A model generated the notes under the pieces. That model had not been told where the DNA came from. It searched no databases and worked only from the letters and a program-made list of their open reading frames with translations. From Lysobacterales bacterium (GTDB lineage Bacteria > Pseudomonadota > Gammaproteobacteria > Xanthomonadales > Rhodanobacteraceae): 64,000 nt of DNA. Position numbers and translations under genes: made by a program. This document shows positions 43,642 through 52,638 of this stretch, piece by piece. The DNA lies in contig JADKJL010000009.1 of assembly GCA_016721015.1 (NCBI GenBank), positions 124,001-188,000 of the forward strand, read 5' to 3'. Every line of letters starts with the position of its first letter. Position 1 is the stretch's first letter.

Positions 43642-44964
43642 TCAGGGCGCAGCGGCGCGAAGCGCAGCCAGTGCCGAACGGAAGTTCTTCGACGACCATG
43701 AATCCTCATTCTTGATCGTCGCGTACAGGGCGTCGAGGCGATTTCGCAACTGCTCAGCCTTTTCGCCTCCGACCTTGCCATCATTCTCGAAGGCGACGAC
43801 GACCGACTGGGCAGCCATGGCGACCTGTTCGGCTGCGGCGTAGTCGCTATATTCACCGCGTTCGGCATCGGCTTCGATGCTGGCAAGGATCACGTCCAGA
43901 CTTTCCGGACCGAAGTTGAATGCGGCAACCGTCGGCAGCAGCCCATCGATGGTCGCATGCAGGCGACGCGCCGCCGCGTAAGTCGCTTCGCGGCTTTGCG
44001 TTGTCGCCTTGTGCAAGGCACGCGTCTGTTCGAGCACGCGAGCCGCGGCCGCCTTGTCAACTGGCGCCAGCACGTGGCGGAACATCAGGATATTGGAATC
44101 GTTCAAGCGCACCACGCCCGGCCCAAGCCCGGTGCCCTGACGCGGCCCCCACTGCTTGCCAGACATCAGCTTGTGGCAGGCATGGCAATCGAACAGGACG
44201 AGTTCGGGGAAGATTCCCCGCCAGCCCGCCTTGTCGTCGGTGACCAGTTCAAGCAAATTCTCGGCCGCGACACCCTGGCCGACGGCCCAGTCGCGAACAC
44301 CGTTCCATTCGCCCTTCCGTTTCGTCCAGGCCTCACCGATCTTGTAGTGCGGATGCAACCAGGTGAAAGTATCGAGCTCGAAGGACAGGCGCGGATGGCC
44401 TGCGCCCATGATGCGATGGGTGATCATGCGGTCAGCCGTACCCATGTGGCAGGAGAGACACAAGCGCGCCCTGGCGATTGGCTGATCGGTGGGATACATC
44501 CCGTTCTTGAGGTTGTCCTCGTGTGTTACGCCCTTGTCCGCATGCGCGTTGAGCCACAACTCCGAACCACCGTGACAGGATTCGCAGCCCACCCCATCGG
44601 AAAGCTGGAAGCGCTCACCCCGCATGTCCGAAGCAATCGAATCGGCATGACAGTCGAGGCAAACCTTGGCTGACGCGGGATCGCCAATGCCGAGCTTGCG
44701 TGCGATCGCCTTCGATGCATCGCTGCCGAGGGTCTGCCAGGCCTTGGCGTGAGGATCGAACTCCTGCCAGATGGCGAATTCGTTCTGTTGCACGTTGGAA
44801 TCACGAAATGGCTGTGATGCGCCATGGCAGACACTGTTGCTGCAACTGGCGACGCCGAGATGCTTGTGCGCTTCAATCGCGCTGGCTGCCGAACTGGCGA
44901 CAGCGGTGACGGCCGGCAGCAAGGCCGACAGGATGACGATCAATACAAAGCCACCGCGCTTCAT
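43642..44964 (-). CDS. Multihaem cytochrome c (cytochrome c554-like), periplasmic
   Basis: A 440-residue protein with a signal peptide ending near AVASSAASA. Haem motifs are CLDCH (102-106), CESCH (127-131), CLSCH (169-173), CHACH (260-264) and an unusual CSNSVCH (41-47), with four residues between the cysteines. The layout matches the cytochrome c554/multihaem family (PF13435). Further histidines such as MGAGHPRLSFELDTF would be axial ligands. The C-terminal 150 residues are helical and lack haems. GGGGAGAG precedes the ATG. It would need the ccm system encoded 3 kb away. Partner proteins are not seen. Confidence 0.85.
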   Translation of the reverse strand: MKRGGFVLIVILSALLPAVTAVASSAASAIEAHKHLGVASCSNSVCHGASQPFRDSNVQQNEFAIWQEFDPHAKAWQTLGSDASKAIARKLGIGDPASAKVCLDCHADSIASDMRGERFQLSDGVGCESCHGGSELWLNAHADKGVTHEDNLKNGMYPTDQPIARARLCLSCHMGTADRMITHRIMGAGHPRLSFELDTFTWLHPHYKIGEAWTKRKGEWNGVRDWAVGQGVAAENLLELVTDDKAGWRGIFPELVLFDCHACHKLMSGKQWGPRQGTGLGPGVVRLNDSNILMFRHVLAPVDKAAAARVLEQTRALHKATTQSREATYAAARRLHATIDGLLPTVAAFNFGPESLDVILASIEADAERGEYSDYAAAEQVAMAAQSVVVAFENDGKVGGEKAEQLRNRLDALYATIKNEDSWSSKNFRSALAALRAAAP

Positions 44965-45138
44965 GGTTCTCTCCCCGTGGCGATCCAGCAGGACTCACGT
45001 CTGATTAATTCCCCTCGGCGATTATGCCTCACAACCATGCCGCAACTCACCCGTCCCGCGGTATGCATCCGATTCTTCCGCTGCGGCGCCAGCGCAACGA
45101 CCGATGGCGTTCCGGTGCGACCGCCGAGGCGATACAGG

Positions 45139-45855
45139 TCAGCACGCATCGACCCGGGCCAGCATCCAGATACACTTGCCCTGACTTGCCGCATCAAGCG
45201 CCCGAATTCGTCGATGGTGCGCCTCAAGCTCATCCGGGCTGGCCCGCAAGACGCGCAGGCTTGCCCCTTCAATGGGCGCATTGACAACGGCACTCTGCAC
45301 CTGCTCGGCCGATTCCAGGGCAAGGCCCAGGTCGCCCTGTCCAGCGGTCATTGCCAGGTAGACGTCAGCGAGCAGATGCGCGTCGACCAGGGCGCCATGC
45401 AGTTCGCGATGCTGGTTGTCGACGCCCAGTCGGCGGCACAGTGCATTCAGATTGTTTTGCTGGCCGGGAAACTTTTCGCGGGCCAGTTGCAGGGTGTCGA
45501 GGATGCGTGCGTGGTTGCCAAGGGTGCCGATCAACGGATCTACCAGCCGCAATTCGGCGTCCAGAAAGCCGACATCGAAGCTCGCGTTGTGGGCGATGAT
45601 TTCCGCGCCTGAGACAAAGCCGAGGAAATCGTCGATGACGTCGCGAAAGCGAGGCTTGTCGAGCAGAAAACCATCTTCGATGCCATGAACGGCGCGCGCG
45701 CCATCGTCGACCGGACGATCCGGATTGAGATAGACGTGCCAGGTGCGACCGCTGGGCCGCCTTTCAAGCAGTTCGACGCACCCGATCTCAATGATCCGAT
45801 GGCCCTTCTTGACCTCGAGTCCGGTGGTTTCCGTATCCAGTACGACTTGCCTCAC
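45139..45855 (-). CDS. dnaQ: DNA polymerase III epsilon subunit, 3'-5' exonuclease
   Basis: A 238-residue proofreading exonuclease. ExoI is VVLDTETTGLE, ExoII is IIAHNASFDVGFLDAEL and ExoIII is HGALVDAHLLADVYLAM, giving the DEDDh active site. The C-terminal tail that binds PolC is present. The start is a GTG at 45855 overlapping the rnhA stop (GTGA). The three-gene order yafS-like, rnhA, dnaQ, each overlapping the next, matches E. coli. Confidence 0.95.
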   Translation of the reverse strand: MRQVVLDTETTGLEVKKGHRIIEIGCVELLERRPSGRTWHVYLNPDRPVDDGARAVHGIEDGFLLDKPRFRDVIDDFLGFVSGAEIIAHNASFDVGFLDAELRLVDPLIGTLGNHARILDTLQLAREKFPGQQNNLNALCRRLGVDNQHRELHGALVDAHLLADVYLAMTAGQGDLGLALESAEQVQSAVVNAPIEGASLRVLRASPDELEAHHRRIRALDAASQGKCIWMLARVDAC

Positions 45856-46307
45856 CTTGCCTCCAACGCTGCATCGCGCACGGTTTCTGCCGCCGACCGG
45901 GCGAGTTTGTCGACACGCTCGTTTTCCGCATGTCCATCGTGACCACGCACCCAGTGCCATTGGGTCTGATGACCGACCAGGGCAGCATTCAGACGCTCCC
46001 AGAGATCTCGATTCTTGACCGGATCGCCGCCGGCCGTTCGCCAGCCCTTGGCAATCCAGCGTGGCATCCACTCCTGCACGCCCTTCATCACGTACTGCGA
46101 ATCAGTCGTCAGCGCGACCGTGCAATGCTTGCGCAAGGCTTCGAGGCCACTGATCACGGCCAGCAATTCCATTCGGTTGTTGGTGGTGTCGGCTTCGCCA
46201 CCGCTGAGTTCTCGTTCATGCCTGCCGTGACGCAGCAAGGCCGCCCAGCCGCCGGGCCCGGGGTTGCCGAGGCAGGCGCCATCGGTGAACAACTCGACGG
46301 CGCTCAC
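45852..46307 (-). CDS. rnhA: Ribonuclease HI
   Basis: A 151-residue type 1 RNase H. The catalytic acids appear in VELFTDGACLGNPGPGGW (Asp), NRMELLAVISGLEAL (Glu), TTDSQYVMKGV (Asp) and NERVDKLA (Asp), with the basic handle helix around WIAKGWRTAGGDPVKNRDLW. It removes RNA from RNA-DNA hybrids. The GTG start at 46307 overlaps the stop of the methyltransferase gene. Confidence 0.95.
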   Translation of the reverse strand: MSAVELFTDGACLGNPGPGGWAALLRHGRHERELSGGEADTTNNRMELLAVISGLEALRKHCTVALTTDSQYVMKGVQEWMPRWIAKGWRTAGGDPVKNRDLWERLNAALVGHQTQWHWVRGHDGHAENERVDKLARSAAETVRDAALEAR

Positions 46308-47059
46308 AGGTTTACCCGTCGGCTCGACATCCGGGCCAGGCCGGGATCGAGCATGACCCGCCGGCGACGCGCATGCGGATCGACCGGGCGCGCGGCAATC
46401 CGCTGCTTGCGCGCGATCAACGACCACGCTCCATGCCAGCGCATTCCATCGGCCAGGATGTCCGATGCCGACGCGGACGGCCAACTGCCACCCAGATAAG
46501 CATGCTGGCTTTGTACATGATTGATCGATGAGAGGCGCTGGCGGATTTGCGAGAACGAATTCCAGCGTGGCATGCGCATGCCACGCGCGGCCTGGCGCAA
46601 CCACCACAATCGCCAGGTACTGGCGGGATTGAAGCCAAACACGAACAGTGCTCCGCCCGGTGCGAGCACGCGCATCAACTCCGATTCCAGTTCGTCGCTC
46701 GATCCCAGCGCATCGAAAAGGTGACGGACAACGATCAACTGCACACTGTCGGTCTCAATGGGCAGCGCGTGCATCGAACAAGCCATGTCGCCGGCGAGAC
46801 CATGACTGGCGAGGTGCAACCGCGTGATCGGACGATGTCCGGACAAGCCCGGATTCCGATGATCTGGCGTCGGCAAAATTGAAATCGCGGGCCCGGCCGG
46901 AGCCACCACCGGGGCGGAATTCACCCACGCCCATTCGTGCGCCAGCAGATTCTCGATTTCAGCGAGATTGAAAACATCGCCAATGGGCACTTGCACGAAT
47001 ATCGAGCTCCACGGGTTCACCAGCCAGGGCGGAAGTCTACCCCACTCATCCGCCCACAC
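46304..47059 (-). CDS. YafS-like SAM-dependent methyltransferase
   Basis: A 251-residue protein. The region SVQLIVVRHLFDALGSSDELESELMRVLAPGGALFVFGFNPAS is the second half of a class I methyltransferase fold, but the glycine-rich first motif is not clear, as in E. coli YafS. Its place between gloB and rnhA is the same as yafS. A GTG start at 47059 is used, as no ATG fits; the upstream gap is only 38 bases to the divergent gloB. The substrate is unknown. Confidence 0.75.
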   Translation of the reverse strand: MWADEWGRLPPWLVNPWSSIFVQVPIGDVFNLAEIENLLAHEWAWVNSAPVVAPAGPAISILPTPDHRNPGLSGHRPITRLHLASHGLAGDMACSMHALPIETDSVQLIVVRHLFDALGSSDELESELMRVLAPGGALFVFGFNPASTWRLWWLRQAARGMRMPRWNSFSQIRQRLSSINHVQSQHAYLGGSWPSASASDILADGMRWHGAWSLIARKQRIAARPVDPHARRRRVMLDPGLARMSSRRVNL

Positions 47060-47097
47060 CGCTAGACCGTGCTGTGCGAGCCGCTATAGTTGGAGCC

Positions 47098-47874
47098 ATG
47101 GAACCCCTGCACCTCAAGCCACTGCCAGCGCTGTCCGACAACTACATCTGGATGCTCCATGATGATCTCGGCAATGCGCTCGTGGTCGACCCAGGCCAAG
47201 CCGCGCCGGTTCAGGATGCGTTGCATCGTCAGCATCTTGAGTTGCGCGCGATCCTGCTCACCCATCACCATCCCGACCACATCGGCGGTGTGGCCCGGCT
47301 GCGGGAACTGACATCGGCAAACATTTATGCCGCCAACGACCCGCAGATTGAGCTGGCAACCCACCGCGTTACCGATGGCGATCGCATTGATCTCGACGCA
47401 CCGCAATGCTCGTTTGCAGTGATTGCGGTGCCTGGCCATACGCTCTGCCACATCGCGTTCCACGGCCAGGATCTCCTGTTTTGTGGTGACACGCTTTTCA
47501 GTGTCGGCTGCGGACGATTGTTCGAAGGAACGGCAAGCCAGATGCTCGCCTCTCTGGATCGGCTGGCTGCGCTTCCCGCGCATACCAAAGTGTGTTGCGG
47601 GCATGAGTACACACTGGCGAATTGTGCGTTTGCGAAAACACTGGAACCTGGGAACGAGGCACTGCAAGCGCGTTGCGAATCGGCGCGCCATTTGCGCGAT
47701 GCCGGCCTGCCCAGCCTGCCATCATTATTGGCGGACGAACTTGCCTGCAACCCGTTCCTGCGCATTGATGAGCCCAGCATCATCGAAGCGATCGATGTCG
47801 GCGCAACCGATTCGGCTGATCGCACTTCACGGTTTGCCGCACTGAGGCTCAGGAAGGACGAATTCCGCGGATGA
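47098..47874 (+). CDS. gloB: Hydroxyacylglutathione hydrolase (glyoxalase II)
   Basis: A 258-residue metallo-beta-lactamase fold enzyme that splits S-lactoylglutathione to lactate and glutathione. The metal site is THHHPDHIGG (55-64), with further ligands in VPGHTLCH, GDTLF and GHEYTLAN. TGGAG precedes the ATG. TATAGT at 47085-47090 with TAGACC 16 bases upstream could be its promoter, which would leave almost no leader. It overlaps mltD by ATGA. Confidence 0.95.
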   Translation: MEPLHLKPLPALSDNYIWMLHDDLGNALVVDPGQAAPVQDALHRQHLELRAILLTHHHPDHIGGVARLRELTSANIYAANDPQIELATHRVTDGDRIDLDAPQCSFAVIAVPGHTLCHIAFHGQDLLFCGDTLFSVGCGRLFEGTASQMLASLDRLAALPAHTKVCCGHEYTLANCAFAKTLEPGNEALQARCESARHLRDAGLPSLPSLLADELACNPFLRIDEPSIIEAIDVGATDSADRTSRFAALRLRKDEFRG

Positions 47875-49217
47875 GTCAAGCCGGCTTTCACAGCAGTCGA
47901 TTCTTTGTCGGCTTTGCCTTGATTCTGGTGATCAGCGCATGCGCGAGCCCGCGTCCCCGCCCCGAACCCGTGGCCGAAGAACACGCGCCCGAAGTTGCGG
48001 CCCCTTCCCAGCCTGCTCAAATCGATCGGCAGCCCCTGCCGGAAAAGCCTGCCGCCATCACAGCCCGTTCGGCGTGGGAACGCCTGCGCGCGCGGTTTGC
48101 CCTGAATGGATGCGCATACAGCGACGCGGTGCCGCGCGAAGCCCATCGTTACACGCGTTCCACGCAACCTTTCATCGCATCCTGGCAGGACGCGATGCCG
48201 TCGTTACTGCTCGTTCTCGCGGAGATCGAACGACGCGATCTGCCCGGCGAATTCGCCCTGTTGCCCTATGTCGAAAGCGCCTATCAGACGCTGCCGACGA
48301 AGGGCAAGGGCCCCGCGGGAATCTGGCAACTAATGGCCCATACGGCGATCGATCGAGGCCTCCAGGTCAATCGCGGCTATGACCAGCGCCTCGATATCCT
48401 GGCCTCGACCGGTGTCGCCCTGGATCTGATCGAACGTTACGATCGGGAATTTTCCGATTGGCGGTTGGCAAGCATGGCCTTCAATGCTGGCGAGTATCGG
48501 GTCAAGCGCGCGCTGGGCGCGATGCCCGCGGCGGGTCTTGACGCTCAGCGGCTGGCAAGACTGAAACTCACCGCCACGACCCATCAGCACTTGATTCGAA
48601 TGCTGGCTTTGTCCTGCATCGTCTCAGAACCGAAACGCTTCGGCGTCGAACTGCCCGCGGGAGATCCGGACGATCTCCTGATCGAGGTGATTCCGCCTGC
48701 TGCGCTCGATCTCAGGCTGGCGGCAACCCTGGCCGACCTCGACCTGGCTGAAGTCCTCCGATTCAACGCCGCATGGTCGGGCCAGGCCCGTCCACATGGC
48801 CCGGCCAGCCGGCTGCTGTTGCCGGCCCAATCCGCCGATCGGCTTAACCAGCTGCTCAAGGATTTCCCAGCAGACATGCTGGGTGACTGGCACACACAGC
48901 TTGTCGACACTGCCACGGAATTCGCCGACCTTGCCTCCTCGTTGGGGGTCGCTCCTCATGTTCTCGCAGTCGCGAATCGTCTTGACGAAGGCGACCGGCT
49001 ACAGTCCGGACAATTGTTGCTGTTGCCAGGCGCTGAGCCGGCAATGAGCCTCCCGGCCAATTCGCAGATCCACGCCATCAAACCGGGCGATACGCTCTCG
49101 GCGATCGCCCGTCACTACGGAATCCGTCTCGAAGACTTGTTGCGCTGGAATGGATTGATGACGCATTCGATCCTGCGGCCTGGCAGTACGCTTCGCATCC
49201 ATGAGCCATCGTACTGA
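47871..49217 (+). CDS. mltD: Membrane-bound lytic murein transglycosylase D (MltD)
   Basis: A 448-residue lipoprotein. The signal peptide ends at the lipobox VISAC. The lytic transglycosylase domain spans about 100-270 with the catalytic Glu in LLPYVESAYQTLPT, then GPAGIWQLM and ASMAFNAGEYRVKRAL. The C-terminus carries one clear LysM domain (HAIKPGDTLSAIARHYGIRLEDLLRWNGL) and a degenerate one before it. It cleaves peptidoglycan to anhydromuramyl products at the outer membrane. Its place next to gloB is the same as in E. coli. Confidence 0.93.
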   Translation: MSQAGFHSSRFFVGFALILVISACASPRPRPEPVAEEHAPEVAAPSQPAQIDRQPLPEKPAAITARSAWERLRARFALNGCAYSDAVPREAHRYTRSTQPFIASWQDAMPSLLLVLAEIERRDLPGEFALLPYVESAYQTLPTKGKGPAGIWQLMAHTAIDRGLQVNRGYDQRLDILASTGVALDLIERYDREFSDWRLASMAFNAGEYRVKRALGAMPAAGLDAQRLARLKLTATTHQHLIRMLALSCIVSEPKRFGVELPAGDPDDLLIEVIPPAALDLRLAATLADLDLAEVLRFNAAWSGQARPHGPASRLLLPAQSADRLNQLLKDFPADMLGDWHTQLVDTATEFADLASSLGVAPHVLAVANRLDEGDRLQSGQLLLLPGAEPAMSLPANSQIHAIKPGDTLSAIARHYGIRLEDLLRWNGLMTHSILRPGSTLRIHEPSY

Positions 49218-49446
49218 GCACACGATCGAACGACTCGGTTGCATCCGCTGGCCACTTTCTGCGCAGCCAGGCCAACGATTCATCCGAGAAGGTCTCCAAT
49301 TCTTGCAACGCACCCGCGCGTTGGTGACTGCAATCGCCAGTACACGCCCGGTCTCGTGGGGTATCACCCACGCAACCACCGGCATCGATTGCGCATGATG
49401 CATCTTCGCCATGACCGGAATTTGATCCAGTCTGCATTCGAAATAG
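49218..49446. other. Gap after mltD with no supported gene
   Basis: Frames on both strands are open for some 60-80 codons, but none shows a family motif, signal or RBS, and all continue into the C/G-only tract. The base composition is normal up to 49446. Confidence 0.5.
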
Positions 49447-49839
<393 letters not shown>

Positions 49840-49860
49840 GTCTGATCGCGCAAGCAACGA

Positions 49861-51771
49861 TCACATGCGATCTTCGGCCACCTTGATGTCCATGCCCGCC
49901 CGCAATGCGGCGATGAAATCTCGCGCGATTCCATTGGACAGGTTTTGCTGCAACGTGTTTCGTGCCGCTTCGCGGGCAGGCTTGTCGACCGCCGTAGGAT
50001 CGGCATCTGCCACGTTGTCGAGCTTGAGCAAGACATATTCGTCGTTTGCAAGTGCGACCAGCCGAACCGGCGGCTTGCCGGCGGTCTCCGCCCGCGGAAG
50101 ATCGAAAGCGGCCTTGACCAGGGCCGCATCAAGCTTGACGGCATTGCGTCCGATGCCGCGCTCTTCGCTGACCGTGAGCTTGAGTTCCGTGGCAAGCGAA
50201 TCGATTGCGTCGCCCTTTTCCATGCGTGCGAACAATTCGTCGGCGCGCGCCTTGGCCTGCTTGCTGACCCGCGCCGCGATGATGCTGCGCTGGATATCGG
50301 CCCGCACCTCTTCGATCGGCTTGGGCGTAGCAGCCTTGTGTTCGGCAATCCGGATGATCGCAAGATGGTTTGGGCCCAGCTCGATCTTGTCGGAGTTGTT
50401 GCTTTGCACCAGCACCTGATCCGAGAAGGCCGCCTGAACGACACCCGGATTGGCCGCCAGGTCTTTGCCGCCCGTGCGCGAAAACAATGCCGTCTTCCCG
50501 ATCGTCAGTCCAAGCTCTTTTGCCGCCGGCTCGAGGGACGTCGAATCTTCGTAAGTCAGATCGATCATGCGCCCGGATTTCTCATTGTAGACACGCTCAC
50601 GTTCCGACTCGCCAAAGTCCTTGGCCAGTTCGCCACGAACCTCTTCAAACGTTCGCGTCTTGCCGGGGCGGATATCGCGAACCTCGATCACGTGATAACC
50701 CTCGGGCGAAAGCACCGGATCGGAGATCTTGCCCTTGTCGAGCGCATACAGGGCCGCTTCGAAGGCTGGATCGGTCATGTCCTTGTCGAGCCAACCCAGG
50801 TCGCCGCCGAGCGCACGCGAACCGAGATCATCGGACGAAGTCTTGGCAAGCTCGGCGAAATCCTTGCCGCCCCTCGCCTCTTCAGCGATCTTCTGCGCCT
50901 TTTCAAGCGCCTTTTTCTGTTCTTCCGGACCAGCGTCGCCAGCTACCTTGACCAGGATATGCGAGGCGAGTCGCTGTTCCGAGGTGACGAATCGACTCTT
51001 CTCCTTCTCATAGCGATCCTTGAGGGTGCTCTCGTCCGGCGTCAGGTTGACGTCGAGCTTGGCTGCATCCACCTCAAGGTAGTCGACCGCCACTTGTTCC
51101 GGATTCATGAACTCGGATTGATGCTCCTTGTAATAGGAAGCAATTTCATCCTCGGAGACCTTTTCATCGGTCAACGCTGGCTTGTTCAAGGTGACAAAGC
51201 GGAAGTCACGCAACTGTCCGCGCAGGCGCAAATAGCCGTTGACCTCTTCATCGGTCACGAATGCACTCAAGGCAACGCCAGCCGGAATCTCCCGGGTCGC
51301 CAACTGCTTGGCGACGCGATCGTCGAACGCTGTTGGCGTCAAGCCTTGTGAAGACAATCTGGCGCGGTAAAGCGCAGGATCGAAATTCCCATCCCGCTGG
51401 AATGCCGGAATCTTCGAGATCTCGTCGCGCAGCCGTTCCGCAGGTATCGCGATACCGAGCTTTTCGTTGGCCACGAGCAGCACTTGTTCATCGATCAGTT
51501 GATCGAGGATGCGTCGCTTGATCGCCGGTTGCTCGAAAAACTGTGCGTCGATCGCCCCGTTCGCCGCCTGCAATTGCTGCTGACGGAACTCGTCGAAGCG
51601 CGAGCGGAAATCCTGCTGACTGATTTCCCTGTCGCCAATCTTCGCAACGAAGCTGTCGGTTCGCGCAATGAAGTAGGACTCGATTCCGAAGAAGGAGAAG
51701 GCAATCACGATCAAGCCTAGGACGATCTTGGCGACCAGACCGGACGTTTTTTCGCGTAGTTCCTGGAGCAT
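49861..51771 (-). CDS. ppiD: Periplasmic folding chaperone / peptidyl-prolyl isomerase PpiD
   Basis: A 636-residue inner-membrane-anchored protein. One N-terminal helix (KIVLGLIVIAFSFFGIESYF) is followed by a SurA-N-like chaperone region (about 40-240), a parvulin domain (about 265-365, with ASHILVK, AELAKTSSDDLGSRALGGDLGW and GYHVIEV), and a C-terminal domain. PpiD works at the exit of the Sec translocon. E. coli has hupB-ppiD downstream of lon, and the same block is kept here. Confidence 0.93.
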   Translation of the reverse strand: MLQELREKTSGLVAKIVLGLIVIAFSFFGIESYFIARTDSFVAKIGDREISQQDFRSRFDEFRQQQLQAANGAIDAQFFEQPAIKRRILDQLIDEQVLLVANEKLGIAIPAERLRDEISKIPAFQRDGNFDPALYRARLSSQGLTPTAFDDRVAKQLATREIPAGVALSAFVTDEEVNGYLRLRGQLRDFRFVTLNKPALTDEKVSEDEIASYYKEHQSEFMNPEQVAVDYLEVDAAKLDVNLTPDESTLKDRYEKEKSRFVTSEQRLASHILVKVAGDAGPEEQKKALEKAQKIAEEARGGKDFAELAKTSSDDLGSRALGGDLGWLDKDMTDPAFEAALYALDKGKISDPVLSPEGYHVIEVRDIRPGKTRTFEEVRGELAKDFGESERERVYNEKSGRMIDLTYEDSTSLEPAAKELGLTIGKTALFSRTGGKDLAANPGVVQAAFSDQVLVQSNNSDKIELGPNHLAIIRIAEHKAATPKPIEEVRADIQRSIIAARVSKQAKARADELFARMEKGDAIDSLATELKLTVSEERGIGRNAVKLDAALVKAAFDLPRAETAGKPPVRLVALANDEYVLLKLDNVADADPTAVDKPAREAARNTLQQNLSNGIARDFIAALRAGMDIKVAEDRM

Positions 51772-51865
51772 GCAACCGCCTCGATATAATTGTACAGCCA
51801 GCGACGAGCAGGCCTGTCAGTCGGGCGGCAGTGGAACACTCCGACCAGCAAGAGACCCTCGCGTG

Positions 51866-51900
51866 AAAAAAAGCAAGGGCGCCACTCGGGCGCCCTGCTT
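51866..51900 (-). terminator. Terminator downstream of tRNA-Val/hup
   Basis: On the minus strand, AAGCAGGGCGCC pairs through an ACTC-type loop with GGCGCCCTTGCTT (one bulge) and is followed by seven T. It lies 89 bases after tRNA-Val and ends the transcript before the ppiD start. Confidence 0.85.
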
Positions 51901-51988
51901 GGGAGGTAGCGACTTGGAGCGATTCCCGACCGCTACCCCCGGCGTGGCAGGTCGGCATTGTAACCGACAATCCGACTCTGGCGCGGGG

Positions 51989-52063
51989 TGGTGGGTGCTG
52001 AGGGTTTCGAACCCCCGACCCTCTCCGTGTAAGGGAGACGCTCTACCGCTGAGCTAAGCACCC
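51989..52063 (-). tRNA. tRNA-Val(TAC)
   Basis: A 75-base tRNA including encoded CCA. Acceptor GGGTGCT/AGCACCC pairs fully, the D stem is GCTC/GAGC, the anticodon loop is CTTACAC (anticodon TAC) and the T-loop is TTCGAAA. It lies eight bases after the hup gene on the same strand. Confidence 0.96.
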
Positions 52064-52071
52064 CAAACGCG

Positions 52072-52344
52072 TCAGTTGATCGCGTCCTTGAGGCCCTTGC
52101 CGGCCTTGAATGCCGGAACCTTGGACGCCTTGATCTTGATCGTGTCGCCGGTCCGCGGGTTGCGACCTGTACGCGCAGCGCGCTTGCGCACACTGAACGT
52201 GCCGAAGCCGACCAGCGAAATGCTGTCACCCGACTTCAATGCTTTCTTGACTACCTTGAACACGGCTTCCACTGCACGCTCGGCATCCGCCTTCGTCATT
52301 TCGGCAGCGTCAGCGACGGCACCAACAAATTCACCTTTATTCAT
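52072..52344 (-). CDS. hupB: DNA-binding protein HU
   Basis: A 90-residue histone-like protein. It begins MNKGEFVGAVADAAEMTKAD, has GFGTFSVRKRAARTGRNPRTG, the DNA-clasping arm with the intercalating Pro, and ends KIKASKVPAFKAGKGLKDAIN. It bends and compacts DNA as a dimer. The RBS GGGAG precedes the ATG. It lies between lon and ppiD, as in E. coli hupB. Confidence 0.96.
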   Translation of the reverse strand: MNKGEFVGAVADAAEMTKADAERAVEAVFKVVKKALKSGDSISLVGFGTFSVRKRAARTGRNPRTGDTIKIKASKVPAFKAGKGLKDAIN

Positions 52345-52488
52345 TATCAACTCCCTTTCGAGCAGCAACCCGGATTTGATTGGTATGAACTAATCGCGCA
52401 GTACGAGCGAGGCGGGCTAACCTCCAGCGCGAGTTTGTTCCCCCGCGATCCGACAACACCTGATGCATCGTCGAATCGTGGCGCGACC

Positions 52489-52517
52489 TTTATACCAGTG
52501 CCCCAAAGGCCGCGCAA
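52489..52517 (-). promoter_or_regulatory. Promoter of hup
   Basis: On the minus strand TTGCGC (52517-52512), a 17-base spacer and TATAAA (52494-52489) fit a sigma-70 promoter. The mRNA leader would be about 140 bases. Confidence 0.55.
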
Positions 52518-52638
52518 CACTAGGTTTCATGCGACTTTCAGCGATTTTCGACGGTATCGCTCGGGAAACAAAATTCCGTGCGTTCGTCAATGCCTGAATT
52601 GAAAACCCGGGTCAGGATTTTGGATGTGGCGCCGAGCC

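Noticed and set aside
49945..51351. 468-codon frame antisense to ppiD
   Set aside because: The sense strand codes a full PpiD with parvulin motifs; the antisense has none.
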